Assembly (NCBI RefSeq): GCF_000753715.1
Contig: NZ_JPER01000004.1
Coordinates: 1 to 64,000 of the forward strand
DNA: 64,000 nucleotides
Reading direction: 5' to 3'
Source of the DNA: Pseudidiomarina salinarum
GTDB lineage: Bacteria; Pseudomonadota; Gammaproteobacteria; Enterobacterales; Alteromonadaceae
Shown piece after piece: positions 38,201 through 46,949 of the stretch. The stretch's first letter is position 1; every line of letters begins with the position of its first letter. Both the position numbers and the translations under genes were made by a program. The notes under the pieces were generated by a model that saw only the letters and a list, made by a program, of their open reading frames with translations, had not been told where the DNA came from and made no database searches.

Positions 38201-38344
38201 ATCAATAGAGACTACCGGTGGGTCAATATCCGGATACTCTCGTAATGGCAACATCGTGAAGCAGACAATACCGAAAACGATCAGCAGGATATTGACTACC
38301 GACGCGAATACCGGGCGCTTGACCGAAACGTCAGACAGCAACAT
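35243..38344 (-). CDS. RND (HAE-1 type) efflux transporter permease
   Basis: This inner-membrane proton-driven pump of 1033 residues has the 12-helix RND pattern with two large periplasmic loops. Helix 4 contains LALVLAIGLVVDDSIVV, with the paired aspartates of the proton relay. The N-terminus (KRPVFASVVNILLIVFG) and the GRTIE-type linker between halves are typical. It follows its adaptor gene by two bases. No TolC-like outer-membrane gene is nearby, so it probably shares a channel encoded elsewhere. Substrates are unknown. Confidence 0.94.
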   Translation of the reverse strand: MLLSDVSVKRPVFASVVNILLIVFGIVCFTMLPLREYPDIDPPVVSIDTRYNGASAEIVETQITQIIEDRISGIEGIKNINSSSRNGRSRISIEFTLSRDIDAAANDVRDRVSRVLDNLPEQVDPPEVSKANSDESTVVWYNLRSETMSILELTDYADRYIVDRLSVVDGVARVNLGGERRYAMRIWLDREAMAARNITVADIENRLRSENVELPAGEVESIDREFTVRVARTYLTPEDFKRLSIKRGDNNQLVRLGEVARVEMDAEDDKTEFRGNGINMIGIGVIKQSKANTLEVVENVRREMDLISQTLPGTMIIVPSYDSSIFIKGSIDQVYNTLAIAMGLVVVVIYLFLGNVRATLIPAITVPVAIIASYIALFAMGFSINLLTLLALVLAIGLVVDDSIVVLENIYRRVEAGEPPLLAAYRGAREVGFAVVATTLVLVSVFVPLAFLEGNIGQLFTEFALAIAAAVVFSSIAALTLSPMLGSKILRRQERSSRIGRTIEKTFNWVETGYVRVLRRTLAYPWMAAVLVIISGLLAYSLVQQIPQEFVPPEDRGTFYVQVRGAEGASFESNAAHMREVEQILLPYIDQGKIDRLIIRSPGWGGSAGIAIVGAIPFDEREWSTFDLMKEVSDKLNTVTGVQAFAFMRSGISGGGGRPVQFVLQGNTYEQLAAYRDVVIEEASKNPQLLNIDSDFRQTLPQLLIRINQERASDMGVSVGDIGRTLETMLGQRRATTYLDRGEEYDVILEGERADYRSPTAIDNIYVRSNSSGELIPLSNLVTIEERATSGSLNRYNRMRSITIEANLAEGYSLGEALAYLENIVQEQLPDDVSIDYKGESQLYKESGSSVIFVFILALVIAYLVLAAQFESFVHPLIIMLMVPLAFLGAVIGLYLADMSLNIYSQIGIVMLIGLAAKNGILIVEFVNQLRDAGVDFDEALVRGSQQRLRPIVMTAFTTIMSAVPLILGSGPGAESRMVIGMVIFCGVALSAFLTIFVIPSLYSLLARNTTSPLQLTHKLAELQREHPVSGRN

Positions 38345-38346
38345 GG

Positions 38347-39402
38347 TTAGCCCTCCCGGACAGTAACAGCAACGCCGTCACGTAAACGCACCATGCCTTC
38401 GGTCACTACTCTGGTGCCCGGCTTAATGCCACTGACAATCTCGACAATACCGGGCTTGCGACGACCCACCACGACTTCGGTCTGGCGGGCAATATCATCG
38501 CTGCCAACCACGTAAACGTAATGGCGATCCTGCATCGGTACGATCGCCTTTTCGGGCAGAATCATGGTGGTATCTACACTGCGTAGCAGATTCACCCGCA
38601 GCAACATGCCCGGGCGTAGTTTGGCGTCGTCGTTCGGGATATTTGCGCGCACCAGAATTGATCGGGTAAGCGGGTCAACGCGTGAATCAATACCACGGAT
38701 GACACCGGTAAACTCTTCGCCCGGATAAGCACCGCTGCGGGCCGTGATCTTCTGGCCGATCTGCAGGCTGGCAAAGTATAGTTCAGGAACACTAAAATCA
38801 AGCTTGATAGGGGCGACGTCATCCAGCGTAGTGATTTCCTGGCCAGGCGATACCAGTGAGCCGACACTTATGTGACGGATGCCGAGGCGACCGGCGAATG
38901 GGGCAATAATTTGTTTTTGGGCCAGGCGCACTTCGGCCACAGCCAGCGCCGCGGTGGTTTCTTTTACCAGTACGTCCTGTAATTCAAGTTGTTGCTGTGA
39001 GGCAGCGTTCTGGCGGGACAGATCCAATAGCCGCTGATACTGGCGCTGAGCTTCTGCCAGTCGAAATTTCAGTTCCTGAACCCCGGCACGTTCTTCGCGG
39101 GCATCCAGCTCAACCAGTAACTCACCTGCCTCAACCATGTCGCCGTCATCAAAGTGAACGGCAACCACCACTTCCTGCGCCTGTGCGGTAACCACGATCG
39201 ACTCATTGGCCTGCGCCGTGCCGAGGGCTTCAATGACATCGCGGTATTCCGCCATTTCTGCGATCTGCACCCGTACCGGCACCGCCGCCTGCTGTTGCTG
39301 CTGCTCGCCCTGGGGCTCGTGGATAAACCAGAAGTATGCCGCTGCAAGTGCAAAGATTGCGACAAACAGTGTGAGTGGATTAAATATTTTGCGAATTGCC
39401 AT
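38347..39402 (-). CDS. RND efflux periplasmic adaptor (membrane fusion protein)
   Basis: This 351-residue adaptor links the RND permease to an outer-membrane channel. An N-terminal helix (about 11-27) anchors it, followed by a Gln-rich stretch (QQQQQ). The lipoyl-like halves, alpha-hairpin (about 95-155, coiled-coil pattern with LAEAQRQYQRLLDLSRQ) and beta-barrel (VPELYFASLQIGQKI) are in standard order. No lipobox is seen. It starts the two-gene efflux operon; no dedicated regulator is beside it. Confidence 0.92.
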   Translation of the reverse strand: MAIRKIFNPLTLFVAIFALAAAYFWFIHEPQGEQQQQQAAVPVRVQIAEMAEYRDVIEALGTAQANESIVVTAQAQEVVVAVHFDDGDMVEAGELLVELDAREERAGVQELKFRLAEAQRQYQRLLDLSRQNAASQQQLELQDVLVKETTAALAVAEVRLAQKQIIAPFAGRLGIRHISVGSLVSPGQEITTLDDVAPIKLDFSVPELYFASLQIGQKITARSGAYPGEEFTGVIRGIDSRVDPLTRSILVRANIPNDDAKLRPGMLLRVNLLRSVDTTMILPEKAIVPMQDRHYVYVVGSDDIARQTEVVVGRRKPGIVEIVSGIKPGTRVVTEGMVRLRDGVAVTVREG

Positions 39403-39527
39403 AAAAAAAACCCCAGAGACTGCACAGCAAGGCAGACGAAATCAGATGCCCTATTGTAACGCAGCTGTATCGAGCGGAAGTCCCGCTTACCGCTCAATAC
39501 ATGGGGTTAACCGCAAATCAGCGATTA

Positions 39528-40592
39528 TTATTTATGGTAGGCGGGGCTCAGCTTATGAACCGCATTAATGAAGGCCCCGGCGTGCTCGGGATTAACCTCC
39601 GGGTGGATACCGTGGCCCAGGTTAAATACATGGCCATTACCTTGCCCGTAGCTGGCCAGAATACGGCCAACTTCTTCTTCAATGCGGTTGGGCGATGCAT
39701 ACAATACGCTGGGGTCCATGTTGCCCTGTAAGGCGACCTTATCGGCTACCGCAGCGCGGGCATCGCCCATATTCATGGTCCAGTCGACGCCCAGGGCATC
39801 GGCGCCGGTCGCCGCCATATCAGCCAGCCAGGCGCCACCGTTTTTGGTAAAGAGCGTCACCGGTACCTGCCGGCCCTCGGCCTGGCGGGTCAGCCCTTTA
39901 ACGATCTTGTCCATATAACGCAGCGAGAACTCACGGTAATCGCGCGGACTCAGCACGCCGCCCCAGGTATCGAATACCATCACGGCCTGCGCGCCAGCAG
40001 CAATCTGGGCGTTCAGATATAAAATGACCGAGTCCGCCAGCTTATCCAATAGCAGGTGCATAGCCTGAGGTTCGGCAAACATCAGTTTTTTAACCTGGCT
40101 GAAGTTCTTGGTGCTGCCGCCTTCGACCATATAAGTTGCCAGTGTCCAGGGGCTGCCGGAGAAACCAATCAGTGGCACTTCACCTTTCAGTTCGCGGCGG
40201 ATGGTGCGTACCGCGTCCATTACATACCGTAGTTCCTGCTCAGGATCAGGTACGCCTAACCGCTCTATCGCCTTTAAGTCGCGCACCGGGTGCTTAAATT
40301 TAGGACCTTCGCCGGTTTCAAAGTAAAGGCCTAAACCCATAGCATCGGGAATGGTCAGAATATCAGAGAACAGAATCGCCGCATCCAGCGAAAAACGACG
40401 CAACGGCTGCAGCGTCACTTCACAGGCAAGTTCCGGATTCTTACACAGACTCATGAAATCGCCAGCTTGCTGACGTAACTCGCGGTACTCCGGCAAATAG
40501 CGCCCCGCCTGGCGCATCATCCAGATAGGAGTCCGGGCCGTGGGTTGGCGCAATAAAGCACGAAGATAGAGATCATTTTTTAGTTCAGTCAT
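39528..40592 (-). CDS. hemE: Uroporphyrinogen decarboxylase
   Basis: HemE decarboxylates the four acetate side chains of uroporphyrinogen III to give coproporphyrinogen III in heme synthesis. The 354-residue TIM-barrel has the family signatures [17 protein letters not shown] near the N-terminus and [17 protein letters not shown] in the middle. The conserved FDTWGG is present. It lies downstream of nudC, with 39 bases between, as in the E. coli rsd-nudC-hemE neighbourhood. Confidence 0.97.
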   Translation of the reverse strand: MTELKNDLYLRALLRQPTARTPIWMMRQAGRYLPEYRELRQQAGDFMSLCKNPELACEVTLQPLRRFSLDAAILFSDILTIPDAMGLGLYFETGEGPKFKHPVRDLKAIERLGVPDPEQELRYVMDAVRTIRRELKGEVPLIGFSGSPWTLATYMVEGGSTKNFSQVKKLMFAEPQAMHLLLDKLADSVILYLNAQIAAGAQAVMVFDTWGGVLSPRDYREFSLRYMDKIVKGLTRQAEGRQVPVTLFTKNGGAWLADMAATGADALGVDWTMNMGDARAAVADKVALQGNMDPSVLYASPNRIEEEVGRILASYGQGNGHVFNLGHGIHPEVNPEHAGAFINAVHKLSPAYHK

Positions 40593-40631
40593 GGCGATAC
40601 GAATCCGTTACCTTAAGTGGGCGGCATTTTA

Positions 40632-41462
40632 TCAGCCTCTGCTTTCGGTTTCCTGATCAATTTCAGTTTTTAGTCGATCTATTAGTCTGCGGGCGATAGT
40701 TCCTGCCGACGGGATGCGCGGTAACTTATCAATATCAAACCAGTCGCCTTCTTCCAGCTCAAAGGGATCGAGCCGCAACTCGCCTGATTCCCACTCGGCG
40801 GTAAAGCCAATCATCAGTGAGTGTGGAAACGGCCACGACTGGGTACCAACAAACCGGGGATTCTTAATTTTGATGCCAGCCTCTTCCATCACCTCCCGTT
40901 CCAGCGTGCGCTCAATTGCTTCTCCGGCTTCGACAAAGCCGGCCAGCACCGAAAACAGTCCTTCCGGATGACGCTTGCCGCGCGCCAGCAATACCTGCCG
41001 GCCTTTGCGGATAGCTACAATAATACAGGGCGAAATACGCGGGTAGCAGCGATGCTGGCAGCTATGGCAGTGCATCGCCAGCTCCCAGTCCACTTCGTGC
41101 ATGCGTACCCCACAGCGACCGCAAAAGCGATGGGTAGAAAGGAATTCGCTGACCTGCTTAGCACGTGCCGCGATTGCAAACAGCGCTTCATCGCCGACTG
41201 TCAGCAGTTCGCGAACGTTACCGAATTCGCCGAGTTCAGCAAACTGAGTGTCGCCATAATCAGCCAGCACCAGATAGCAGTTACGCTCCCGGAGTTCGCC
41301 TAAAAAGACAATCTTGTACTCCGACAGATCAGGCATCGGCATCTGGGCCGCCATACCGTGCGGCGGTAGAGGCTCATCACGGCCCAGAACCAGTTCACCA
41401 GCCGCGACAATAAACCACCACGCTGGCTCATTCGGACCGGGGCGTTGATTAGGTTTGGTCAT
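40632..41462 (-). CDS. nudC: NAD(+) diphosphatase / RNA deNADding enzyme NudC
   Basis: NudC cleaves NAD(H) to NMN(H) and AMP, and removes NAD caps from RNA 5' ends. The 276-residue protein has an N-terminal domain, a four-cysteine zinc site (CGRCG ... CHSCQ), and the Nudix box GFVEAGEAIERTLEREVMEEAG. The SQPWPFPxS motif that marks NADH pyrophosphatases appears as TQSWPFPHSLM. It is transcribed towards hemE, divergent from rsd. Confidence 0.95.
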   Translation of the reverse strand: MTKPNQRPGPNEPAWWFIVAAGELVLGRDEPLPPHGMAAQMPMPDLSEYKIVFLGELRERNCYLVLADYGDTQFAELGEFGNVRELLTVGDEALFAIAARAKQVSEFLSTHRFCGRCGVRMHEVDWELAMHCHSCQHRCYPRISPCIIVAIRKGRQVLLARGKRHPEGLFSVLAGFVEAGEAIERTLEREVMEEAGIKIKNPRFVGTQSWPFPHSLMIGFTAEWESGELRLDPFELEEGDWFDIDKLPRIPSAGTIARRLIDRLKTEIDQETESRG

Positions 41463-41549
41463 AAAACGTACTAAATCCGATGTAAAAATAGTTGACGCCA
41501 GCTTAGCATCATCCGATTATGGGGGCTATCAGTCACCTAGGGGAAGATC

Positions 41550-42044
41550 ATGTTAAGTCGTCATGAGCAAACAACCGAGCGATGGATTGGCGCTCACCAG
41601 GCAATAGATAACTGGCTACAAGCTCGCCAGCTATTGTTGATTGAATATTTTAAGTTGGCGGGCTTGCCGCCGTACGAAAGAGAGCATAACGTGTTGCCGG
41701 AAACAAATGAGCTACGGGAATTCTGTGGTTCGTTGGTGGACTATGTATCTGCCGGCCACTTTGAAATTTATGACCAGCTGATCAGTAACGCTGCAGAGCT
41801 GCCCCAATCGACCCGTGATCTGGCTAACCGACTGTTTCCGCTGATTGCGGATACCACCGAAGTTGCACTTGATTTCAACGATACGTTTGGCGACTTAGCG
41901 CCGAAAGCTCCATTACCGGGCTTCGATGCGGCCCTGTCACAGCTTGGTGAAGCGCTTGAACTACGGATGGAGTTTGAAGACGAGCTGATGCAAACGCTGG
42001 AACAACACCAGTTAATCAAAGCCCCCGAGCCTGAAGTCGAATAA
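41550..42044 (+). CDS. rsd: Regulator of sigma D (Rsd/AlgQ family)
   Basis: Rsd binds the housekeeping sigma-70 factor in stationary phase and frees core polymerase for alternative sigma factors. The 164-residue all-helical protein has the family features MLSRHEQTTERWIG at the start, the NVLPETNELREFCGSLVDYVSAGHFEIYDQL core and LDFNDTF. It is divergent from nudC with 87 bases between. It has a clear terminator downstream. Confidence 0.93.
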   Translation: MLSRHEQTTERWIGAHQAIDNWLQARQLLLIEYFKLAGLPPYEREHNVLPETNELREFCGSLVDYVSAGHFEIYDQLISNAAELPQSTRDLANRLFPLIADTTEVALDFNDTFGDLAPKAPLPGFDAALSQLGEALELRMEFEDELMQTLEQHQLIKAPEPEVE

Positions 42045-42064
42045 ACAACGAAACAATTAAAAAA

Positions 42065-42090
42065 GCCAGTCAACTGACTGGCTTTTTTTG
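42065..42090 (+). terminator. Bidirectional terminator between rsd and fkpA
   Basis: An eight-base-pair stem (AGCCAGTC/GACTGGCT) with an AACT loop is flanked by A5 and T7. It lies between two convergent genes and can end both transcripts. Confidence 0.88.
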
Positions 42091-42118
42091 TAGCACATTT
42101 TGCTAACTTCAGCGGCTA

Positions 42119-42892
42119 TTATTGCCCGCCTTCTTCAACTGGTTGCGCTTCTTCTGCCGGCTCTTTGATATCCAACAGTTCGACTTCAAAAATCAGTGTC
42201 GAATTAGGCGGGATAGCGCCACCACCAACTTCGCGATCGCCATAGGCTAAATCAGCCGGGATCACGAAACGGTATTTTGAACCAACCGGCATCAGTTGTA
42301 CGCCTTCAGTCCAGCCCGCAATGACCCGGTTCAGTGGGAATACTGCTGGCTCACCGCGCTCAAATGAGCTGTCGAAGACTTCGCCGTTAATCAGCTTACC
42401 TTCATAATGAACTTCAACGATATCGGTGGCTTCAGGGGTTGGTGCGCCTTCCGGACCTGCGCTGATGACTTCGTATTGCAGGCCTGACTCAGTGACCGTC
42501 ACACCTTCTTTTTGGGCGTTCTCAGCAAGATAAGCTTCGCCTTCTTCCATCGCCTTTGAGCCTAGTTCGCTTTGACGCAGCTCCATAAATTCCTGCTGCA
42601 TTTGCGCTAATAGTTCATCAGCTTCTTCCTGGCTGATTTTTGATTCAGCTTTCAGGGAGTCTACGAAACCAGCGATAACCAGGCTGCGATCAAGCTCATA
42701 GCCAACTTCTTCCTGGCTGGTTAAGTTTGAATCAACAAAAGTGCCAACCGAGGCGCCCAGTGCGTAAGCCATTTTGCCACGCTCTTCAGTAGGGGCCTGC
42801 TCGCTGACAGGATAAGGTTCTTGTTGTTTGGTACACCCCACTACAGCTAACGCGATTATCGTCATAGCCAGTGGTACTTTAAATTGCTTCAT
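42119..42892 (-). CDS. fkpA: FKBP-type peptidyl-prolyl isomerase FkpA, lipoprotein form
   Basis: This periplasmic folding helper of 257 residues has an N-terminal dimerisation domain (about 35-125, helical) and a C-terminal FKBP domain with VEVHYEGKLINGEVFDSS, AVFPLNRVIAGWTEG and IPADLAYGDR. The signal ends in LAVVGC, a lipobox, so it is probably a lipoprotein, unlike the soluble E. coli FkpA. The acidic C-tail is Glu-rich. It is divergent from slyX, the same pairing as in enterics. Confidence 0.93.
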   Translation of the reverse strand: MKQFKVPLAMTIIALAVVGCTKQQEPYPVSEQAPTEERGKMAYALGASVGTFVDSNLTSQEEVGYELDRSLVIAGFVDSLKAESKISQEEADELLAQMQQEFMELRQSELGSKAMEEGEAYLAENAQKEGVTVTESGLQYEVISAGPEGAPTPEATDIVEVHYEGKLINGEVFDSSFERGEPAVFPLNRVIAGWTEGVQLMPVGSKYRFVIPADLAYGDREVGGGAIPPNSTLIFEVELLDIKEPAEEAQPVEEGGQ

Positions 42893-42978
42893 GCCTATCT
42901 CCAGGATTGAATTTTCTATCAGAACAAGGTGTAATTCATCGCAATTCCTATACTACACATAAACAGGGGCATTTGCCT

Positions 42979-43212
42979 ATGGCTGCCACCGAAGATAACC
43001 AACTTAGCCAGCGTATTGCTGATCTCGAAAGCCAACTGGCGTTTCAGGAAGATACCATCGAAACGCTGAATCAGTTACTGACCCAGCAGTCGGATGCGTT
43101 GTACGAACTACAACGTAAGGTCGCTTTGCTCGGCGAACGCTTCCAGCAAGTGCAGGATGAGAGCGCCAACGCAACACCGGATGCCGGCAACGAACGACCA
43201 CCACATTACTGA
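42979..43212 (+). CDS. slyX: SlyX family protein
   Basis: A 77-residue coiled-coil protein of unknown function. The central helix (SQRIADLESQLAFQEDTIETL) and the terminal PPHY match SlyX. I start at the ATG at 42979, giving the family length; a longer reading back to 42907 adds untypical sequence. It is divergent from fkpA, as in E. coli, and about 70 bases before prkB. Confidence 0.88.
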   Translation: MAATEDNQLSQRIADLESQLAFQEDTIETLNQLLTQQSDALYELQRKVALLGERFQQVQDESANATPDAGNERPPHY

Positions 43213-43283
43213 TCAGCCCCGTCCTGAACTTGACCCCTCGCAGCTGAGGCCGTATAACATTCACTCAACTTCGCGGAGGGCAT

Positions 43284-44177
43284 ATGTCGGTACAACACCC
43301 TATTATTGCAGTGACTGGCTCATCGGGTGCCGGCACAACCACCACCAGCCAGGCATTACGGCATATTTTCCGTACCCAGGACATCAACGCTGCTTTTGCC
43401 GAAGGTGACAGCTTTCACCGCTACTCCCGGCCCGAGATGGACCTGGCCATTCGCAAAGCCCAGGAACAAGGCCGGCACATCAGCTATTTTGGCCCTGAAG
43501 CCAACGATTTTGCCCGCCTTGAAGCACTGTTCCGCGAGTACAGCGAAAGCGGCGACGGCCAGATCCGGCGGTACCTGCATAGTTTCGACGACGCGGTGCC
43601 CTACAATCAGATGCCGGGTACCTTCACACCCTGGGAGCCACTCCCGGAAAATACCGATGTGCTGTTCTATGAAGGGCTGCATGGCGGAGTCAGCGGTGCA
43701 GATTATGATGTAGCCCAGTACGTTGATCTGCTGATTGGTATGGTGCCGATCGTCAACCTTGAGTGGATCCAGAAGCTACTAAGGGATACCTCAGAACGCG
43801 GCCATTCGCGCGAAGCGGTCACCCAGAGCATAGTGCGCAGTATGGAGGATTACATTCACCATATCGTGCCGCAATTCTCCCGTACCCATATTAACTTTCA
43901 GCGGGTGCCCACCGTAGATACTTCGAATCCGTTCAGCGCAAAAGATATTCCGTCGCTCGACGAGAGCTTTGTGGTGATCCGGTTCCGGGGCATAAAAAAT
44001 GTCGACTTCCCTTATTATCTGCAGATGATCGACGGTGCTTTTATGTCACGGATGAATACCTTAGTGGTGCCCGGTGGCAAAATGGTATTCGCTATGGAGC
44101 TTATTCTGGCGCCGTTGATTGAAGAGATCATTGAGAGGAAGCGCCGGGGCGAACCCTTGGATAAGCTTAGCCGCTAA
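43284..44177 (+). CDS. prkB: Phosphoribulokinase-like kinase PrkB
   Basis: This homologue of E. coli PrkB (YhfU-region gene) resembles proteobacterial phosphoribulokinase of the Calvin cycle. The 297-residue protein has the P-loop TGSSGAGTTTTSQAL, the acidic EGDSFHRYSR, and FYEGLHGG. No rbcL/rbcS or other Calvin genes are in the window, so carbon fixation is not indicated. The true substrate in heterotrophs is uncertain. It has a CGGAGG Shine-Dalgarno. Its stop overlaps that of the convergent rlmJ by four bases. Confidence 0.9.
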   Translation: MSVQHPIIAVTGSSGAGTTTTSQALRHIFRTQDINAAFAEGDSFHRYSRPEMDLAIRKAQEQGRHISYFGPEANDFARLEALFREYSESGDGQIRRYLHSFDDAVPYNQMPGTFTPWEPLPENTDVLFYEGLHGGVSGADYDVAQYVDLLIGMVPIVNLEWIQKLLRDTSERGHSREAVTQSIVRSMEDYIHHIVPQFSRTHINFQRVPTVDTSNPFSAKDIPSLDESFVVIRFRGIKNVDFPYYLQMIDGAFMSRMNTLVVPGGKMVFAMELILAPLIEEIIERKRRGEPLDKLSR

Positions 44178-45025
44178 GCTGGCCAGGTCGCACGCCATTC
44201 CGCGCCTTCGCCTTGGGCCAGCAATGGGGTCAGAAATTCCATCACTTCGGTCAGCTGTTGTAGCAGCCCATAAGGCGGGTTAATAAAAAACATACCGCAG
44301 CCGTTTAGTCTGGTGCGATCGTGCGGTGCCCGGATCATTAAATCCACCGCCAGCACTTTATCAGCCCCCGCCAGACGCACAGCATGCTTATGAAAAACAC
44401 CGACATTAAGGGGATCTTTAATCGGATACCAGACCGCATAGGTGCCGTTAGCCCAGCGCTGTAGCCCTTGGCCGAGCGCCGTACTTGCCTGAATGAATTC
44501 ATCGCGCTGCTCAAACGGTGGATCAATAAGGACTAACCCGCGCTTTGCTGGCGGCGGCAGCAGCGCTTTTACAGCACCATAACCATCGGTTTCTGTCATG
44601 ACTTTGACTGACCCGGCAGAACGGAAATCGCGGCGCACATTCTGCTCAAGCAAGCCGCCATCTTCAGGGTGTAATTCACAAAGTACCAGTGAATCCTGCG
44701 AGCGCAGCTGCCGGGCGCTCAACCAGGGGGATCCCGGGTACCAGCGTAATTCGCCGTCAGGATTAAGAACGCGGACACAATCAAGGTAGGCACTGAGCGC
44801 AGCAGGCGGATTCTCAGCATCCAGCAGCCTGGCAATACCTTGCTCCCACTCCGCTGTTTTACTTGCCTGCTCGCCCCGCAAATCATACATACCAATACCG
44901 GCATGGGTATCCAGCACCCAAAATGGTTTGTCTTTCTGCCGCAGGTAATCAAGGCAAATCATCTGCAGCGAATGCTTCAGTACATCAGCAAAGTTACCGG
45001 CGTGATAGCTGTGGCGATAATTCAT
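44174..45025 (-). CDS. rlmJ: 23S rRNA (adenine-2030-N6)-methyltransferase RlmJ
   Basis: RlmJ methylates A2030 of 23S rRNA. The 283-residue protein starts MNYRHSYHAGNFADVLKH, as E. coli does (MLSYRHSFHAGN). It has the SAM motif LDTHAGIGMYDL, and the catalytic DPPF motif (LVLIDPPFE) in place of the E. coli DPPY, a conservative change. I chose the ATG at 45025; an upstream TTG lies inside the OsmC-like gene. It lies 10 bases downstream of that gene and is probably co-transcribed. Confidence 0.94.
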   Translation of the reverse strand: MNYRHSYHAGNFADVLKHSLQMICLDYLRQKDKPFWVLDTHAGIGMYDLRGEQASKTAEWEQGIARLLDAENPPAALSAYLDCVRVLNPDGELRWYPGSPWLSARQLRSQDSLVLCELHPEDGGLLEQNVRRDFRSAGSVKVMTETDGYGAVKALLPPPAKRGLVLIDPPFEQRDEFIQASTALGQGLQRWANGTYAVWYPIKDPLNVGVFHKHAVRLAGADKVLAVDLMIRAPHDRTRLNGCGMFFINPPYGLLQQLTEVMEFLTPLLAQGEGAEWRATWPA

Positions 45026-45035
45026 CGATGGTGGC

Positions 45036-45455
45036 TCAGGCCGGCTCAATGCTGTAGCTGTGGGTCATGACCACAGCAACATCCAGCATCTTTGCCACCG
45101 AACAGTACTTTTCGGCAGACAAGCGTACTGCCCGCTCAACATGTGCCTCAGCGATGTTGTTGCCGGTGACCACGAAATGCAGATGGATATCAGTAAATAC
45201 CGCTGGCACCTGATCGGCCCGGGTTCCTGTCACTTCGCACCGGCAGGCCGTAACATCCTGCCGGGCCTTCTCCAGGATCATCACCACATCCACCGACGAA
45301 CAACCGCCGGCGGCAATCAGTACCAACTCCATCGGACTGGCCGCCGTCTGCTTATCACCGTCGGTAAGCACCTGATGGCCAGAGCCACTGGTGGCGGTAA
45401 ATTGCAGGCCCTGCGTCCAGTCAACGCGGGCACTCATAGTGGCAGGCTTGGTCAT
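45036..45455 (-). CDS. OsmC-like redox protein (YhfA family)
   Basis: A 139-residue OsmC-superfamily protein related to E. coli YhfA. It has the two reactive cysteines of the superfamily, one in AAGGCSSVDVV and one in AEKYCSVAKML, so a peroxidase-type activity is plausible but the substrate is unknown. There is no signal peptide. In E. coli yhfA lies next to prkB; the same neighbours occur here within 1 kb. Confidence 0.88.
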   Translation of the reverse strand: MTKPATMSARVDWTQGLQFTATSGSGHQVLTDGDKQTAASPMELVLIAAGGCSSVDVVMILEKARQDVTACRCEVTGTRADQVPAVFTDIHLHFVVTGNNIAEAHVERAVRLSAEKYCSVAKMLDVAVVMTHSYSIEPA

Positions 45456-45479
45456 GTTCTGTCCTCGTAGTCAGTCAGC

Positions 45480-46949
45480 TTAAAATTTCAGACCCGGCGA
45501 TAACTTTTCAGGTAGAGCCACTTTGTCTGCTTCCACCGAGGCGACCGGATAAGCGCAGTAATCGGCGGCGTAGTAGGCGCTGGGGCGATGGTTACCACTG
45601 GCACCTATACCACCGAAAGGTGCCGCGCTGCTGGCACCGGTAATCGGCTTATTCCAGTTGACGATACCCGCACGGATACGCTTAAAGAAGTACCGGTAAG
45701 TGTCTTCTTCATCACATAAAATACCAGCAGAAAGCCCGAATTCGGTGTTATTCGCTTCTTTGATCGCTTCGTCGAAGTCGGTGTAACGGTAAACTTTCAG
45801 CAGCGGACCAAAATGCTCAACATCAGGCATCTCATCGACGTTAGTGACATCCAGGATCCCCGGTGATACGAAGCCCAGATTGTGATCTTTCTGAACCATA
45901 CGCAATAATACGGTCGCGCCGGCGTCGCTGAGTTCATGCTGCACACTAACCATATCGCTGGCAGCTTTGGCAGAGATCATCGCGCCCATAAAGGGTTGCG
46001 GGTCGGCTTCATAGTCATCAACCTGAATGTTTTCAGCCACTTCCAGCAGACGCTCAAGGATCGCATCGCCGTTGTCGCTTTTTTCCAGGAACAGCCGTCG
46101 GGCACAGGTACAACGCTGGCCAGAGCTGATAAATGCTGACTGCACAATATCGTGTACGGCGGCATCAACATCGGCAACGTCTTTAACCAGTAGCGGGTTA
46201 TTTCCGCCCATTTCCAGCGCCAGAATTTTATCCGGCCGACCGGCAAACTGTTTATGCAAAATGTGCCCCGTACCGGAAGAACCGGTAAAGAACAGCCCGT
46301 CGATCTGCGGATGCGCGGACAAGGATTTGCCGGTATCTACCAGGCCCTGAACCAGATTCAGCACCCCAGCTGGCAAGCCAGCTTTTTCCCAGAGCTTAAC
46401 GCAATATTCCGCCACATAAGGAGTCATCTCGCTGGGCTTGAAGATCACCGTATTACCTGCCAGCAAGGAAGGCACTATATGGCCGTTGGGTAAATGTCCG
46501 GGGAAGTTATAGGGGCCAAATACCGCCACCACGCCGTGCGGCTTATGGCGGACAAAGGCTTTACCCGAAGGCATCGGATTTTCGACGGTGCCGGTACGCT
46601 CATGGTAAGCCCGCTCAGAAATAGCGACCTTGCCAATCATTGCGCCAACTTCTGTCAGGCTCTCCCACAGCGGCTTGCCGGTTTCACGGGCGATCAGCAG
46701 GCCCAGTTCTTTTTTGTTCTCTTCCAGCAGCTCAGCGTACTTTTTACAAATCGCCAGGCGCTCATCAAAGCTTTTGTCAGCCCAGGCAACAAAGGCACCA
46801 CGGGCGGCGATAACCGCTTGCTCAACCTGCGTATCAATAGCTGCTTTGCCGCTCCAGATGGTTTCATTGCGCGCTGGATCGACTGAACTAAACTGGTCGC
46901 CTTGCCCTTCAGTCCAGATCCCATTAATAAATAAATTTTTTGCTGTCAT
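45480..46949 (-). CDS. astD: N-succinylglutamate 5-semialdehyde dehydrogenase AstD
   Basis: AstD oxidises succinylglutamate semialdehyde with NAD in the arginine succinyltransferase (AST) pathway. The 489-residue aldehyde dehydrogenase carries the catalytic cysteine in [13 protein letters not shown], the general-base glutamate in [10 protein letters not shown] and the NAD loop [11 protein letters not shown]. It overlaps the stop of astA by four bases. astB and astE are not in the window. Confidence 0.95.
   Translation of the reverse strand: MTAKNLFINGIWTEGQGDQFSSVDPARNETIWSGKAAIDTQVEQAVIAARGAFVAWADKSFDERLAICKKYAELLEENKKELGLLIARETGKPLWESLTEVGAMIGKVAISERAYHERTGTVENPMPSGKAFVRHKPHGVVAVFGPYNFPGHLPNGHIVPSLLAGNTVIFKPSEMTPYVAEYCVKLWEKAGLPAGVLNLVQGLVDTGKSLSAHPQIDGLFFTGSSGTGHILHKQFAGRPDKILALEMGGNNPLLVKDVADVDAAVHDIVQSAFISSGQRCTCARRLFLEKSDNGDAILERLLEVAENIQVDDYEADPQPFMGAMISAKAASDMVSVQHELSDAGATVLLRMVQKDHNLGFVSPGILDVTNVDEMPDVEHFGPLLKVYRYTDFDEAIKEANNTEFGLSAGILCDEEDTYRYFFKRIRAGIVNWNKPITGASSAAPFGGIGASGNHRPSAYYAADYCAYPVASVEADKVALPEKLSPGLKF

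Noticed and set aside
43284-44177. prkB as evidence for autotrophy
   Set aside because: PrkB homologues are common in heterotrophs and no Rubisco gene is visible.
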